From: Ignavibacteriota bacterium
GTDB taxonomy: Bacteria; Bacteroidota; Ignavibacteria; Tepidaquicellales; Tepidaquicellaceae
Direction: 5' to 3'
DNA: 64,000 nt
Assembly (NCBI GenBank): GCA_016218085.1
Contig: JACREY010000015.1
Coordinates: forward strand, 62,001-126,000
Made by a program: the position numbers and the translations under genes. Position 1 is the first letter of the stretch. Every line of letters starts with the position of its first letter. Shown one piece after another: positions 24,704 through 34,157 of the stretch. Under the pieces are notes generated by a model, which was not told the DNA's origin, did no database searches, and saw nothing but the letters and a program-made list of their open reading frames with translations.

Positions 24704-26226
24704 GCAACTTTTGCCGTTGAAATTCTTTCGACTGCTTTTTTCTTAATAATCTGTTCACGGACTGCCAAATTAATAAAAAATGATGCAATTACCAGATGAA
24801 TAAAAATATCCTGAGGAAGTGTAGAGGAATTCAAAACATAAATCGGGTCAACTGTAAGGTTAACAATTAAATATCCTGCAAAACTAAGTGTAAAAACTTT
24901 AATTATACCTAAAACAGAATTGTCAGCTGGTAATCTCTTTATATACCAGAAACATTTTCTGAAAATATTTACAATGAAAATAGCGTACATAGTAAATCCG
25001 AATATACCCACTTGTAATAAGCCAATGAGCACACCTCCCAGGTGCCCATCGTAATTAATAAAATACTTATCCGAAAAACCGTATCCAATAAAAATGCTTC
25101 TGCTGATACTTTCCCACAGTACAGGAAATCTGTTTGAAATCCTGTTGTCAAAAGTATCTTCAGCAACAACAGTACCCTCTTCCACACTTACGGCACCCAC
25201 GAATCGTTTATATGAAGAGCCGATAATACTGTTAAAATCAACGAGGTTTAAAGCATCCATCAACATCAGGAAAACAGCCGCTGAAACAAAAACCTGCAGA
25301 AAAAGATTCGGCTTTTTCTTGGCAATTAAAATAAAATAAAATATAAAAATAAATAAAAGCATAATAATCGCTGATCTAGTGGCAGATATAAGAACAGAAG
25401 ACAAGGAAATAAAAATTACAAAATAAGAATAAAATTTTGGGACAATATTTTCCTTGCTTTCAAGAAGTACAAATGCAAAAACAAAAGCAAGACGCATATT
25501 TATATAACCGGTCGGAATTGCTCTAATATCACCAGAAACTGAATTCATTATCTCTGAAATTGAACCGGGATTAAAAATATTAGCAAATTCCAAGCCGAAT
25601 CTTAAAGTATATATTTGCGAGATTAATTCAAGTAATACAAAAGGGAAAAATATTGTCATGAATTTATATACTTCTTTTCTGTTGTACACCAATGCGGGAA
25701 AAGAAAAAAGCAATGTATAGAAAAAAAGACCTCGAACAGCACCGTTAAGAAATATTTTCAAAGTAACACCGTGAAAAATTGAAACGACCAAAATATACGG
25801 CAAAATATAAGCAATATATTTCAATTTGAATACGTCTTTGATTTTTGTTTTTTTTCCCTTTGCAAAAGCTTTTATAAGAGCAACAATCAGAAAAAGATCC
25901 ATTAACGAAAATGAAATTTTCGGTACGGGAGAATATATTGGTAATCTCCGCAAAGCATTAAATGTATTTTCTGAAAATAATCCTCCGGGAAAAGCTGAAA
26001 TTATAATAAAAAATGCAAACCAGAAATAATCGGATTTCGAATACCAGAAAACAAAAAGTAAAACAGCACCAAATAGCTTATCAGTTCCTATTGGGGCATA
26101 ATATACAAAATATATTGTCAGGATAAACAAAAGGATTATTGCTGCCGTCCTGTAAAGCAACAGCATACCTTCCGAACTGTTCTTTAATTTTCCTGCGAGA
26201 TTCTGATATATCTTGAATTCAGTCAA
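24700..26226 (-). CDS. O-antigen polymerase/ligase-like membrane protein (Wzy/WaaL fold)
   Basis: A 508-residue polytopic protein with about 11-12 membrane segments and a large periplasmic loop (about residues 320-390) before the last helices. Seen: SATRSAIIMLLFIFIFYFI near 280 and a loop with RFPVLWESISRSIFIGYGFS near 360, in the place where Wzy/WaaL proteins carry the H/R-rich active loop. It most likely polymerises the flipped repeat unit; a ligase cannot be excluded. It comes 20 bases after the tyrosine kinase gene, the usual Wzx/Wzy/Wzc grouping. Confidence 0.82.
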   Translation of the reverse strand: MTEFKIYQNLAGKLKNSSEGMLLLYRTAAIILLFILTIYFVYYAPIGTDKLFGAVLLFVFWYSKSDYFWFAFFIIISAFPGGLFSENTFNALRRLPIYSPVPKISFSLMDLFLIVALIKAFAKGKKTKIKDVFKLKYIAYILPYILVVSIFHGVTLKIFLNGAVRGLFFYTLLFSFPALVYNRKEVYKFMTIFFPFVLLELISQIYTLRFGLEFANIFNPGSISEIMNSVSGDIRAIPTGYINMRLAFVFAFVLLESKENIVPKFYSYFVIFISLSSVLISATRSAIIMLLFIFIFYFILIAKKKPNLFLQVFVSAAVFLMLMDALNLVDFNSIIGSSYKRFVGAVSVEEGTVVAEDTFDNRISNRFPVLWESISRSIFIGYGFSDKYFINYDGHLGGVLIGLLQVGIFGFTMYAIFIVNIFRKCFWYIKRLPADNSVLGIIKVFTLSFAGYLIVNLTVDPIYVLNSSTLPQDIFIHLVIASFFINLAVREQIIKKKAVERISTAKVA

Positions 26227-26246
26227 TTAAAATAACTTAAATTAAA

Positions 26247-28502
26247 CTATTTTGTGTTTTTAATATTTCTTTTTTTATCATCAGGTTTTGAATAGTAATA
26301 GTAATAATTGTAATAATAACCGTAAGAACTTTTGAATGAGAAATTATTCAGTACACACCCCAGTAAATTATGAGGATTAATCTTGTGCAGTCTTTTATAT
26401 GTTTTTATAAATGCATCGATAGGGGTCATATTGGCCCTGCAAACTAAAAGTGTTCCGTCAATAATATTAAAAAGAATTTCCGAATCGGTAACCGATATAA
26501 AGGGAGGTGAGTCTATTACCAGCATATCATACATTCCTTTAAGTTTTTCAAGAAAATTCTTGAACTGCATTGAACCTAACAGCTCTGACGGATTAGGAGG
26601 AATTGTACCGCTCGTAATAAAATCAAGATTCGCAATCTTTGTAGGCCTGATAATCTCATTTAGTTCAACATTTGCAAACAGAAAATCACTAAGACCGGGA
26701 TATCTTTCCATTTTAAAAATATTATGAACTCTGGGTTTTCTAAGGTCACAATCAAGCAGTAAGGTTCTTTTTCCCGCCTGTGCAAAACAACCTGCAAGAT
26801 TTACCGACACAATGGTTTTTCCTTCAACCGGAATAGTGCTGGTCACTAGCATAGTTTTTAAAGGAATATCTTCAAGCCTGGAGTACTGAATCCTGGTTCT
26901 TAAAGCTTTGAATGCTTCCGATACTGATGATGTAGGTTTTAACTCAACAACAAAATCAGTTTCGGGAGAATGAACGTCCAGCAGTTCTTTAAAACTCGGA
27001 ATCCAGGATAAAACACTTGCTCCCATATTTTCAAGCTGTTCGGGTGATTTAATCGATTTATCCAGAAAATTTCTGATAAACGCGAAACTCAGGCCTAAAA
27101 ACAATCCTAATACAGTACCTGTTAAAAAAATCAGGTTTCTGTTAGGAGCTATCTGTGTTACCGTATCAAAACCCGGTTCCAGCATCGTAGCATTACCAAA
27201 TCTTGTTCTCTCGTTAATAGTTGCTTCCTGATATTTTTCCTCAAGTGTAATGTAAAGCTTTTCATTCATTTTCATGGTTCTCTGAAGTTTTGCAAGTTCC
27301 ATATTATCTGCAGGAAGTTTCGTAATCTCTGATTCGTATTTCCGTATAAACCCTGACAGTATACCGATTTTATTTTTTAATGCTGCGGAATATAAAGATG
27401 CCTCGAAAATTTTCTGTGAAAGATTCCTCTTTTCATCAGGTGTTTGTGCAAGCAGTCCTGACCTCATAATTTCAACTTTTTCATCCAGATTTTTTATTAA
27501 GCTTTCCACCTTAGCCGCCGTCGTGCTTACAATCTTTTCCTTAACTTTTTGATCTGTAATATTTGCAATTTCGATATCCCTTTTTACCTCAAGCTCGGCA
27601 ATCTGCTTTTGCAACTGCTGGATATATGGTTCTGCTATTTGCCCTTCAATATATTTGGCAAGCTTGGGATCATAATTTGCAGATTCCTGTTTAAGAGAAT
27701 TGAGATTATTCTCGTTCATTCTTAGTTCGATTTCTGCGGTATTTTTTTCAGCATCATATCTCGATGTATTCTCAATAAGAAGCTTCGCCTGTTCATCAAG
27801 TACAATATAACCTGCTCTTTTCTGAAAATCCTGAAGCGAAGCCTCGGAATTCGTTAAATCATTCATCTTCTTCTGGCGTTCATCTTCAAGGAATTTTTTT
27901 ACATTTGTAATATCCTGCCTGTTAAGTTCTCTTGAATAATTTACATATACTTCAGAATATGTATTTGTAATCAATAACAACTCTTCAGCATTGTATCCTT
28001 CAGAAGAAAGCGAAACAGCATCAACACTCTTTTTTACTTCAATTTTTACAATGGAATTAAGCTTCCTTCTTAATTCCTCCTGTGTTAAAGGAACTACATC
28101 TCTGTCGGAAACACTCCTTACAAGTAAAAAAAGGTTTTTGGGTTCCTTTATGTTTTTTAAAGAGTCAAGGAGGGAACGGGCTACAACGTCCCGTATATAA
28201 TAGCTTTTCATCATTTCTATCTGATTGGAAAGAACCCTTTCAGACATGGCAACCTGCATAAAAATATTATCTGACTTATCAAGTATACTCTGAGGCTTAT
28301 CTATTTTTAACGTAGAAACAGAACGGTAAACAGTTCTGTAATTCCTTATATAAATCACGGTCACTAATAATGAGATAGCAAAGATTAAAATAATCGGTAG
28401 AAGATTCGTCCTGATTAAATTCAAATAATCAGTTATTTTCTTTGATTCAGGCTCAAACTCCATTTCGAATATTTCTTTGTCAATTTGATCTAATTTTCCC
28501 AT
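26247..28502 (-). CDS. Polysaccharide co-polymerase with tyrosine autokinase (Wzc/BY-kinase)
   Basis: A 751-residue inner-membrane protein. The N-terminal Wzz domain has a membrane helix near 35-52 and a second near 455-475, with a long periplasmic coiled coil between. The cytoplasmic kinase follows: Walker A VTSTIPVEGKTIVSVNLAG near 550, Walker A' LLLDCDLRKPRVHN near 575, and Walker B DMLVIDSPPF near 660. The C-terminus has a tyrosine cluster (YGYYYNYYYYYSK), the usual autophosphorylation site. It controls polymer length and export together with the SLBB protein upstream, 25 bases away. Confidence 0.94.
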   Translation of the reverse strand: MGKLDQIDKEIFEMEFEPESKKITDYLNLIRTNLLPIILIFAISLLVTVIYIRNYRTVYRSVSTLKIDKPQSILDKSDNIFMQVAMSERVLSNQIEMMKSYYIRDVVARSLLDSLKNIKEPKNLFLLVRSVSDRDVVPLTQEELRRKLNSIVKIEVKKSVDAVSLSSEGYNAEELLLITNTYSEVYVNYSRELNRQDITNVKKFLEDERQKKMNDLTNSEASLQDFQKRAGYIVLDEQAKLLIENTSRYDAEKNTAEIELRMNENNLNSLKQESANYDPKLAKYIEGQIAEPYIQQLQKQIAELEVKRDIEIANITDQKVKEKIVSTTAAKVESLIKNLDEKVEIMRSGLLAQTPDEKRNLSQKIFEASLYSAALKNKIGILSGFIRKYESEITKLPADNMELAKLQRTMKMNEKLYITLEEKYQEATINERTRFGNATMLEPGFDTVTQIAPNRNLIFLTGTVLGLFLGLSFAFIRNFLDKSIKSPEQLENMGASVLSWIPSFKELLDVHSPETDFVVELKPTSSVSEAFKALRTRIQYSRLEDIPLKTMLVTSTIPVEGKTIVSVNLAGCFAQAGKRTLLLDCDLRKPRVHNIFKMERYPGLSDFLFANVELNEIIRPTKIANLDFITSGTIPPNPSELLGSMQFKNFLEKLKGMYDMLVIDSPPFISVTDSEILFNIIDGTLLVCRANMTPIDAFIKTYKRLHKINPHNLLGCVLNNFSFKSSYGYYYNYYYYYSKPDDKKRNIKNTK

Positions 28503-28527
28503 TTGAATATAATTTTAAAATCTTTTA

Positions 28528-29070
28528 TTAATTATTCCTGAAAACTGTTATTAGTAATACTGCTACCGAAGTAAGCGTAGTTATTGCGGTTAATACCAAA
28601 GAGAAATTTTCTTTAAATTCCGATTTGGATTTTCCCGGAATTAATATAATATCACCGGGATATAATACCGGATTTGTTTTTGAAACATTCTGGATTTTAT
28701 CTTCCCAGAGATAATCATGGTAATCAAGAACAAAAACCTTATCTTCCTCAACTTTGAGTGAATCATTTTTAAGCCTTACAATACGGATATTGTTCAATTT
28801 AGCTTCGTTTTGAGGTCCACCACTCAGTGTAAATAAATCCACGAAAGTTGAGCCCATAGGGATTAAATATTTACCGGGTGATTTCACAAATCCCCATACG
28901 CTTACCTCTATGTTCACTTTATCTTTATCTGAATAATTGTAATAATTTGTACCGTATTTTGTAATATCTTCCTCGCCTATTCTTTCATTTTTTACTTGGC
29001 TGAAAAGATTAGCTGATAAAAATAATACCAGCAAAAATGCCAATAATGTTTTTAATACTTTTGTTTTCAT
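28528..29070 (-). CDS. Short SLBB-domain polysaccharide export protein
   Basis: 180 residues, first gene of the cluster. Seen: a signal peptide (KTLLAFLLVLFLSANLFS, residues 8-25), one SLBB domain (VWGFVKSPGKYLIPMGST near 58 and TLSGGPQNEAKLN near 83), ending PVLYPGDIILIPGKSK near 138, and a C-terminal hydrophobic helix (about 155-175). The usual N-terminal polysaccharide-export (PES) motif of Wza-type channels is not seen and the protein is about half of their length. It is either a reduced partner of an outer-membrane channel coded elsewhere, or a periplasmic connector. It starts at ATG 29070. Confidence 0.82.
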   Translation of the reverse strand: MKTKVLKTLLAFLLVLFLSANLFSQVKNERIGEEDITKYGTNYYNYSDKDKVNIEVSVWGFVKSPGKYLIPMGSTFVDLFTLSGGPQNEAKLNNIRIVRLKNDSLKVEEDKVFVLDYHDYLWEDKIQNVSKTNPVLYPGDIILIPGKSKSEFKENFSLVLTAITTLTSVAVLLITVFRNN

Positions 29071-29377
29071 TTTTATTGATTTTATACTTTTTTTGAATAT
29101 AGCTCCGCTTATTAACCCACATTTAAGTTATTATTTTCTCCTATATTTCGTATATGCAATCTTATAAAATAGTCAATAATAATCTTTAATTCAAGATTCT
29201 AATTATATTAAAATTTCAATTAATAACTTGCCTTAAAATATAGACAAAGAATGTATATGATTAAAAAAATACTTTAAGGTAAATCTCGGATTTTAATCGT
29301 ATTGATAGGACTTAATAATCCAAGATTAAAATATTAACATATATTGTTGATGATTTAACAAATTTTAATAATTAACT
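29071..29377. other. Gene-free leader of the polysaccharide operon
   Basis: 307 very AT-rich bases between the operon's first gene and a separate methyltransferase gene. On the minus strand a sigma70-like pair TTGACT (29176-29171) and TATACG (29154-29149), spaced 16, could be a promoter; this is weak because FCB bacteria use another consensus. Two inverted repeats are seen: 29228-29240 with 29270-29282 (12 of 13 pairs) and 29290-29298 with 29324-29332 (9 of 9). They may act in the leader of the operon. No JUMPstart or ops sequence is seen. Confidence 0.4.
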
Positions 29378-30322
29378 TCACTTTTTTGCCTGAATATATG
29401 CATTCTTTATAAACAGATCACTCTCGGTGAATAACTCTGCAATTTCTTTATTTTTTATTTTTAATTTTGAATTAAAGTCTTCGGTTTTAATTTCTAAAAT
29501 ATTTCTGAACCCTGCTTTCCCTATTAATTTAATATGTAAAGAATGCGGAATTCTGTTAATGTCATAAGGTCTTCCATGCATAATAATTTTCCATATAATT
29601 TTTCCAAAATTTAAATGACCATTCCATTTTTCATGAGTTTCATGTGAAGAATAGTCAATTTCGTGTGAAATAAAACCGCCTTGCTTTAATACTGAATACA
29701 TGATTTCATAAGCTTCTTTAAGGTTATTTAAATGCTCCAAAACAGCTTGTGTAAATATCAGATCAATTTTACCGGTAACTTTGTAAAACTCAGTATCCCA
29801 GGGAATCAAATATTTCATTTCAATTTCACCTGATTTTTCATTAATAATAGCTTCCTTGATTCTATTTATCCTTGAATTATCAGTTAATAACTCAAAATTT
29901 TCCTTAAAAATATACTCTGGAAAATCATATTTATTAAGTTTAGGTTCTATCATTGGAAATTCATTATTACCGGGAATTTTTTCTTTATTAATAAATAGTT
30001 TAACAAGTTCATCAAAAATTTGTAAATTTTTTTCTGTATTTATGCACTTTTGTACTTCAAATACATAATATTTTTCTGATCCGGTCAACAAAGCCATAAT
30101 ACCCATCCCTAACGAATCACCCGGACCAATTTCAGCAACTGTATTTATATTAATTTTGCCGTAATTCTCGTTGAGTTTCACCAGATGCCTTAACCAAATG
30201 CTGTAGCAATAGCGGGCTGAATCCGTACCTCCGCATATATTTTTTCCTCTTGCTTTCTTTAAAATTTTCAATAAACCCGGAATGTAACTTATTAATCCCC
30301 TTATGACAGGTTTTGCTTTCAT
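29378..30322 (-). CDS. SAM-dependent methyltransferase domain protein
   Basis: A 314-residue protein. Motif I is VAEIGPGDSLGMGIMAL near residue 64; IDLIFTQAVLEHLNNLKEAY near 190 and LKQGGFISHEIDYSSHET near 215 follow the pattern of type 11/23 methyltransferases. The C-terminal part (PYDINRIPHSLHIKLIGKAGF) is conserved in methyltransferases near glycan loci. It stands alone, separated from the polysaccharide operon by 307 bases and from xerD by 135, so it may have its own promoter. The substrate is unknown; a sugar is a reasonable guess because of position. Confidence 0.75.
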   Translation of the reverse strand: MKAKPVIRGLISYIPGLLKILKKARGKNICGGTDSARYCYSIWLRHLVKLNENYGKININTVAEIGPGDSLGMGIMALLTGSEKYYVFEVQKCINTEKNLQIFDELVKLFINKEKIPGNNEFPMIEPKLNKYDFPEYIFKENFELLTDNSRINRIKEAIINEKSGEIEMKYLIPWDTEFYKVTGKIDLIFTQAVLEHLNNLKEAYEIMYSVLKQGGFISHEIDYSSHETHEKWNGHLNFGKIIWKIIMHGRPYDINRIPHSLHIKLIGKAGFRNILEIKTEDFNSKLKIKNKEIAELFTESDLFIKNAYIQAKK

Positions 30323-30457
30323 ATTATTATGTTATTACATTATTTTTTATAAACTTAATGAAAATTACATATTTTTTCCGTAACATTAAATATCATTAAA
30401 GTTAATTTACAATTTATTACAAAATATCAATTTTTTAATAATTCAGGTAAGTTACTT

Positions 30458-31378
30458 TTATGCCCTCGGGTGAAATGTTTTGTGAATTTCGATAAGGTAC
30501 TCCTTATCTATGTGTGTATAAATCTGTGTAGTCGATATATCTGAATGTCCGAGCATTTCCTGAATTATCCTGATATCAGCCCCGCCCTCGAGAAGATGTG
30601 TAGCAAAAGTATGCCTTAATGTATGAGGATGAATTTCTTTCTTTATTCCGGCGGTTGCGCTGTACTTTTTAACAATATTCCATACCGCCATCCTTGACAT
30701 CCTTTTTCCTCTGAAATTAAGAAAGACATAATTCTGTGAATCCCGGTTTTTAATCAGGTTTCGTTCGCTGTTAAAGTATTTTTCAAGATAATTAAGAGCT
30801 GTCAGTCCGATCGGGACAATCCTTTCCTTCGAGCCTTTTCCGAATATCCTGAGAAATCCTTCCTCAAAGAAAATGCTGCTTATTTCAAGATTAATTAATT
30901 CGCTGACTCTCAATCCTGATGCATACATTGTTTCAAGCAATGCCCTGTCCCTTAAACCTGATTTATACGATAAGTTTACTGAATCAAAGATTTTATTTAC
31001 CTCGTCTATCGTCAGAACAGATGGAAGAGTTCTTGAAACTTTCGGTGAATCAAGATTTTCGGCGGGATTATCGGTTATGATATCTTCGATTGCAAGATAT
31101 TTAAAAAATGATTTTAAAACTGATATAAGACGGTAAATTGATTTTTCCGAATATTTTTTTTCACGCTTACTTTGCATATTTCCGGCATGAGTGATGAAAT
31201 TTATCAGGTGATTCTCACTGATTTCTTCCGTCGATTTTATGCTTTTTTCATTTTGCAGATAGGTACTCAGGAGTTTCAGGTCAAAAATATAAGAACTGAT
31301 TGTATTATCCGAAAGGGACTTTTCTAATTTCAGATAATTAATAAATAATTTTATATTATTTTCTAAATCTGTTGTCAC
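30458..31378 (-). CDS. xerD: Site-specific tyrosine recombinase XerD/XerC
   Basis: A 306-residue recombinase of normal Xer length. The N-terminal SAM-like domain (LEKSLSDNTISSYIFDLKLL) binds the core site. The catalytic set is complete: Arg in ETMYASGLRVSELINLE near 153, HPHTLRHTFATHLLEGG near 247 (His-x-x-Arg), HSDISTTQIYTHI near 275 (His and the Tyr nucleophile). It resolves chromosome dimers at dif. The GTG start overlaps the TGA of the 7TM-HD gene, so the two are co-transcribed. XerC versus XerD cannot be settled from one gene; XerD is favoured by wording of the motifs. Confidence 0.93.
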   Translation of the reverse strand: MTTDLENNIKLFINYLKLEKSLSDNTISSYIFDLKLLSTYLQNEKSIKSTEEISENHLINFITHAGNMQSKREKKYSEKSIYRLISVLKSFFKYLAIEDIITDNPAENLDSPKVSRTLPSVLTIDEVNKIFDSVNLSYKSGLRDRALLETMYASGLRVSELINLEISSIFFEEGFLRIFGKGSKERIVPIGLTALNYLEKYFNSERNLIKNRDSQNYVFLNFRGKRMSRMAVWNIVKKYSATAGIKKEIHPHTLRHTFATHLLEGGADIRIIQEMLGHSDISTTQIYTHIDKEYLIEIHKTFHPRA

Positions 31379-33639
31379 TCCTGATTTTTAATATCTTCTG
31401 GATATTTTATTCTCTGATGGTGAATTCCTATTAATATTTTAAGAAAACTCTTTTTAATTAATGTAAGGTCTTTTAAAGTTAAATCGCATTCGTCAAGTTC
31501 CCCTTCCATGAATCTGCTTTTTATTACCTCGTCTATCTTTTCCTCAAGTTTTTTGGGGGAAGGGTCTTCAATAGCTTTTGTCGAAGCTTCTACTGTGTCT
31601 GCAAGCATTGCAATGCCTGTTTCCTTTGTCTGCGGCTTTGGACCGGGATACCTGAATATGTATTCTGAAAAATCTTCTTTATCCTCGTTTACAAGGCTCT
31701 TTGCCTTGCTGTAAAAATATTTTACTAGCGTAGTCCCGTGATGCATTGGAATAAAATCTATTATTTCCTGGGGAAGCTTGTTTCTTCTGGCAAGCTCTAT
31801 CCCTTCTTTTACATGAGAAATTATTATCTTCGCGCTTAGATTCGGATTCAGAGTCTCATGCCTGTTATATTTTTCTATCTGGTTTTCTACAAAAAATGAC
31901 GGCTGAGCAGTTTTTCCGATATCGTGATAATAACATCCTACTCTCGCCAGTATCCTGTTGGCCTTGATTGAGGCTGCTGCCTCTTCCGCAAGATTGCCCA
32001 TTACAATGCTGTGATGAAATGTTCCCGGTGCTTTTGTAGAAAGTTCCTTCAGCAGCGGCTGATTGAAATCCGCTAGCTCAAGCAGTGTAAGATCCGTGGT
32101 AATTTTAAACACTTTTTCGTAAAATATTAAAAGTCCGTATGCAATTATAGGAGACATTATCGCGTTTATTCCGCCGTAAAGAAGGTTAACCGTTACCTTC
32201 TGCAAATTTTCAAACCTGTCGAATCCTACTGCAAGAATTGCTATAGTGTAACCGGCAAGAATAAAGAAAAATGAACGGAATATCTGAGACCTGTTTTTAA
32301 TATCGCGTACACTAAATATTGCCAGTACCGAACCGCAGAATGAAACAAATACAACAGTAAAATCACCTCCCCTAATCGCAGCTATCAGCAGGCACACTAT
32401 TACTATTGCAAAAAATGCAAGCCTTGAATCAAAAATTATTGTAAGCAGGATAGAAGCAACGGATACAAAAATCAACAGTTCTACCGGAGCATTTATTGTC
32501 AGCTTAAGACTTAAAAATGAAATAAAACTCACCAAAATCAAAAGTGATGAAAGAAGGGCAAGTTTTAAATTATTGTTGTAAATGTCAAATCGTATGTAAT
32601 AAAGAAAGAATGAAAGTATCAGCAGCAATATGAAAATTGTCATCACCTTTCCTACTACCTGCTTGAAATAATCCTGTACGCCGACATTTTCCAGTCTTAC
32701 TTTTTTGTACGAATCCAGCTTCAGCTTAGTAAAATTTGTTATCGGGTCGTGCTTGCTTACTATTCTTTCATTTTCTCTCACTATTCCTATTGTCTTTGGT
32801 ATCTGCTCGATCCTGTTCTGAATTTCAAGATCGGTAAGTTCCTTGTTGAATATTAGATTTTCCTTTACGTAGATATTAGCAATCTGGTAAGCTATATCGG
32901 TTAATACAGAATCCCTGAAAACCTGATTGAATTTTCCCCTCGCTTCAGTCAGAATCTGCGGTTTATCATAAACTTTGTCAAGAGTTTCGATTCCGAATAA
33001 TTTCTCTTTGTTTGCTTTTACTGTAATTTCCCGTATACCAATTCTGCTTTTTTCCAGATTAATTATTTTGTCATTGGAAAAATCAATTATATTCTGCTTG
33101 ACAGAATTTTTAAAACTCTGGTATGTTATACTGTTTGCCGTTTTGTAATCATTCCTGTAAAACTTCTGAAACTTAACCCAAAAATCCGGCGAAAGCTGAA
33201 GCCCGGTTGCATCTCTGTCAGCTGCAAGTTTCTCGGATATTATTCCTGAATCACTTCCCTTTTCAAGATTAATCGATTTTGAGAAAAGACCTTCCACAGA
33301 TGTAAAAAAGGCGTTAAGGCTGTCACGGATTTCCTGTATATTAATTTCAACTGCTGAAAACACAGGCGGTACGCTGCTCTCAACCTCTTTTTTTTCTTTG
33401 TTGAATTCATTTTCGTCCCTGTATATCGGAAACGAGAAGGGTGCTATCAGATCTTCACTCGACCATACTGTTCCGACTTCAATGTCAGTTTCTATACTTT
33501 TGTAATTCGGAAGAAATAGACTAATGCTGACAAGCGTTATTAGTCCGATAAAGACTTTGATTAAAATGTTCTCGTTTAATTTTACATCGTCTTTATTACC
33601 TTCTAGTTTATTCTGTATTTTTCTGAAGATTAGTTTCAT
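31375..33639 (-). CDS. 7TM-HD metal-dependent phosphohydrolase (PgpH family)
   Basis: A 754-residue inner-membrane protein. One N-terminal helix (near 30-48), an extracytoplasmic 7TMR-HDED domain to about residue 335, seven membrane helices (about 340-515), then a cytoplasmic HD domain with TFHHSIVMGNLAEEA, the HD pair in GCYYHDIGKTAQP near 572 and MHHGTTLVKYFY near 630. In Listeria the relative PgpH degrades cyclic di-AMP; the same role is likely here. A hairpin with a T-run lies just upstream of the start. It overlaps xerD by 4 bases. Confidence 0.92.
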   Translation of the reverse strand: MKLIFRKIQNKLEGNKDDVKLNENILIKVFIGLITLVSISLFLPNYKSIETDIEVGTVWSSEDLIAPFSFPIYRDENEFNKEKKEVESSVPPVFSAVEINIQEIRDSLNAFFTSVEGLFSKSINLEKGSDSGIISEKLAADRDATGLQLSPDFWVKFQKFYRNDYKTANSITYQSFKNSVKQNIIDFSNDKIINLEKSRIGIREITVKANKEKLFGIETLDKVYDKPQILTEARGKFNQVFRDSVLTDIAYQIANIYVKENLIFNKELTDLEIQNRIEQIPKTIGIVRENERIVSKHDPITNFTKLKLDSYKKVRLENVGVQDYFKQVVGKVMTIFILLLILSFFLYYIRFDIYNNNLKLALLSSLLILVSFISFLSLKLTINAPVELLIFVSVASILLTIIFDSRLAFFAIVIVCLLIAAIRGGDFTVVFVSFCGSVLAIFSVRDIKNRSQIFRSFFFILAGYTIAILAVGFDRFENLQKVTVNLLYGGINAIMSPIIAYGLLIFYEKVFKITTDLTLLELADFNQPLLKELSTKAPGTFHHSIVMGNLAEEAAASIKANRILARVGCYYHDIGKTAQPSFFVENQIEKYNRHETLNPNLSAKIIISHVKEGIELARRNKLPQEIIDFIPMHHGTTLVKYFYSKAKSLVNEDKEDFSEYIFRYPGPKPQTKETGIAMLADTVEASTKAIEDPSPKKLEEKIDEVIKSRFMEGELDECDLTLKDLTLIKKSFLKILIGIHHQRIKYPEDIKNQE

Positions 33640-33646
33640 AAATAAA

Positions 33647-33674
33647 AAAGTAGCCTTTGTGCGGCTACTTTAAT
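33647..33674 (-). terminator. Rho-independent terminator
   Basis: On the minus strand the stem AAGTAGCC / GGCTACTT with a 7-base loop is followed by a run of six T. It ends transcription of the small gene at 33718-34017, and lies only about 8 bases before the ATG of the 7TM-HD gene, so it could also act as an attenuator for that gene. Confidence 0.75.
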
Positions 33675-33717
33675 TTAAAATCGTGTATTCTATACACTCA
33701 TATTGGTTATAGTATTT

Positions 33718-34017
33718 TTATACTTCTTCTTTTGTAATGTAATTCACCTTCTTTTCCATTACATACGTGTTAATAATACTGTTCATCATCTCTTTTATTT
33801 TATCGTCCTGCATATCCTCGAAATTGTCAAATTCCTCATTGGATTCGAAAAATATTACTTCGGAAAAATTATTCTTCTTTTTAGAATCTTCGTAAATAAA
33901 ATAATCCTTCTGTGTAACTTCTTTTATATAACTTTTTAATTCATTAATGCTTTTCAGGTAACTTTCACGTTTACCGGGATAAATGTTATAGTTTACTTCA
34001 AATAATATTTTTGCCAT
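33718..34017 (-). CDS. Small protein, ABM/ferredoxin-like fold suspected
   Basis: 99 residues: AKILFEVNYNIYPGKRESYLK, a helix, then FIYEDSKKKNNFSEVIFF and FESNEEFDNFEDMQDDKI. The alternation of strands and helices, with the YxIxPGKxxxYL start, resembles dimeric alpha-beta barrel (ABM) or NIPSNAP-like stress proteins. No catalytic residue is seen. It is a single gene followed by a terminator; its ATG faces the DUF255 gene across a 140-base AT-rich spacer that must hold both promoters. Function unknown. Confidence 0.7.
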   Translation of the reverse strand: MAKILFEVNYNIYPGKRESYLKSINELKSYIKEVTQKDYFIYEDSKKKNNFSEVIFFESNEEFDNFEDMQDDKIKEMMNSIINTYVMEKKVNYITKEEV

Positions 34018-34157
34018 TAGTTATACTTTAATTTGTTATACAATATAAAAAAGCGTTTTTACAAAAAAAAGATATTCTTTTTACCAATTTTTCGAATTTA
34101 AAAAGTCATTAAATTGTTGTAAATATTAAATATTATGAATTAACTAAATGCTTTAGA

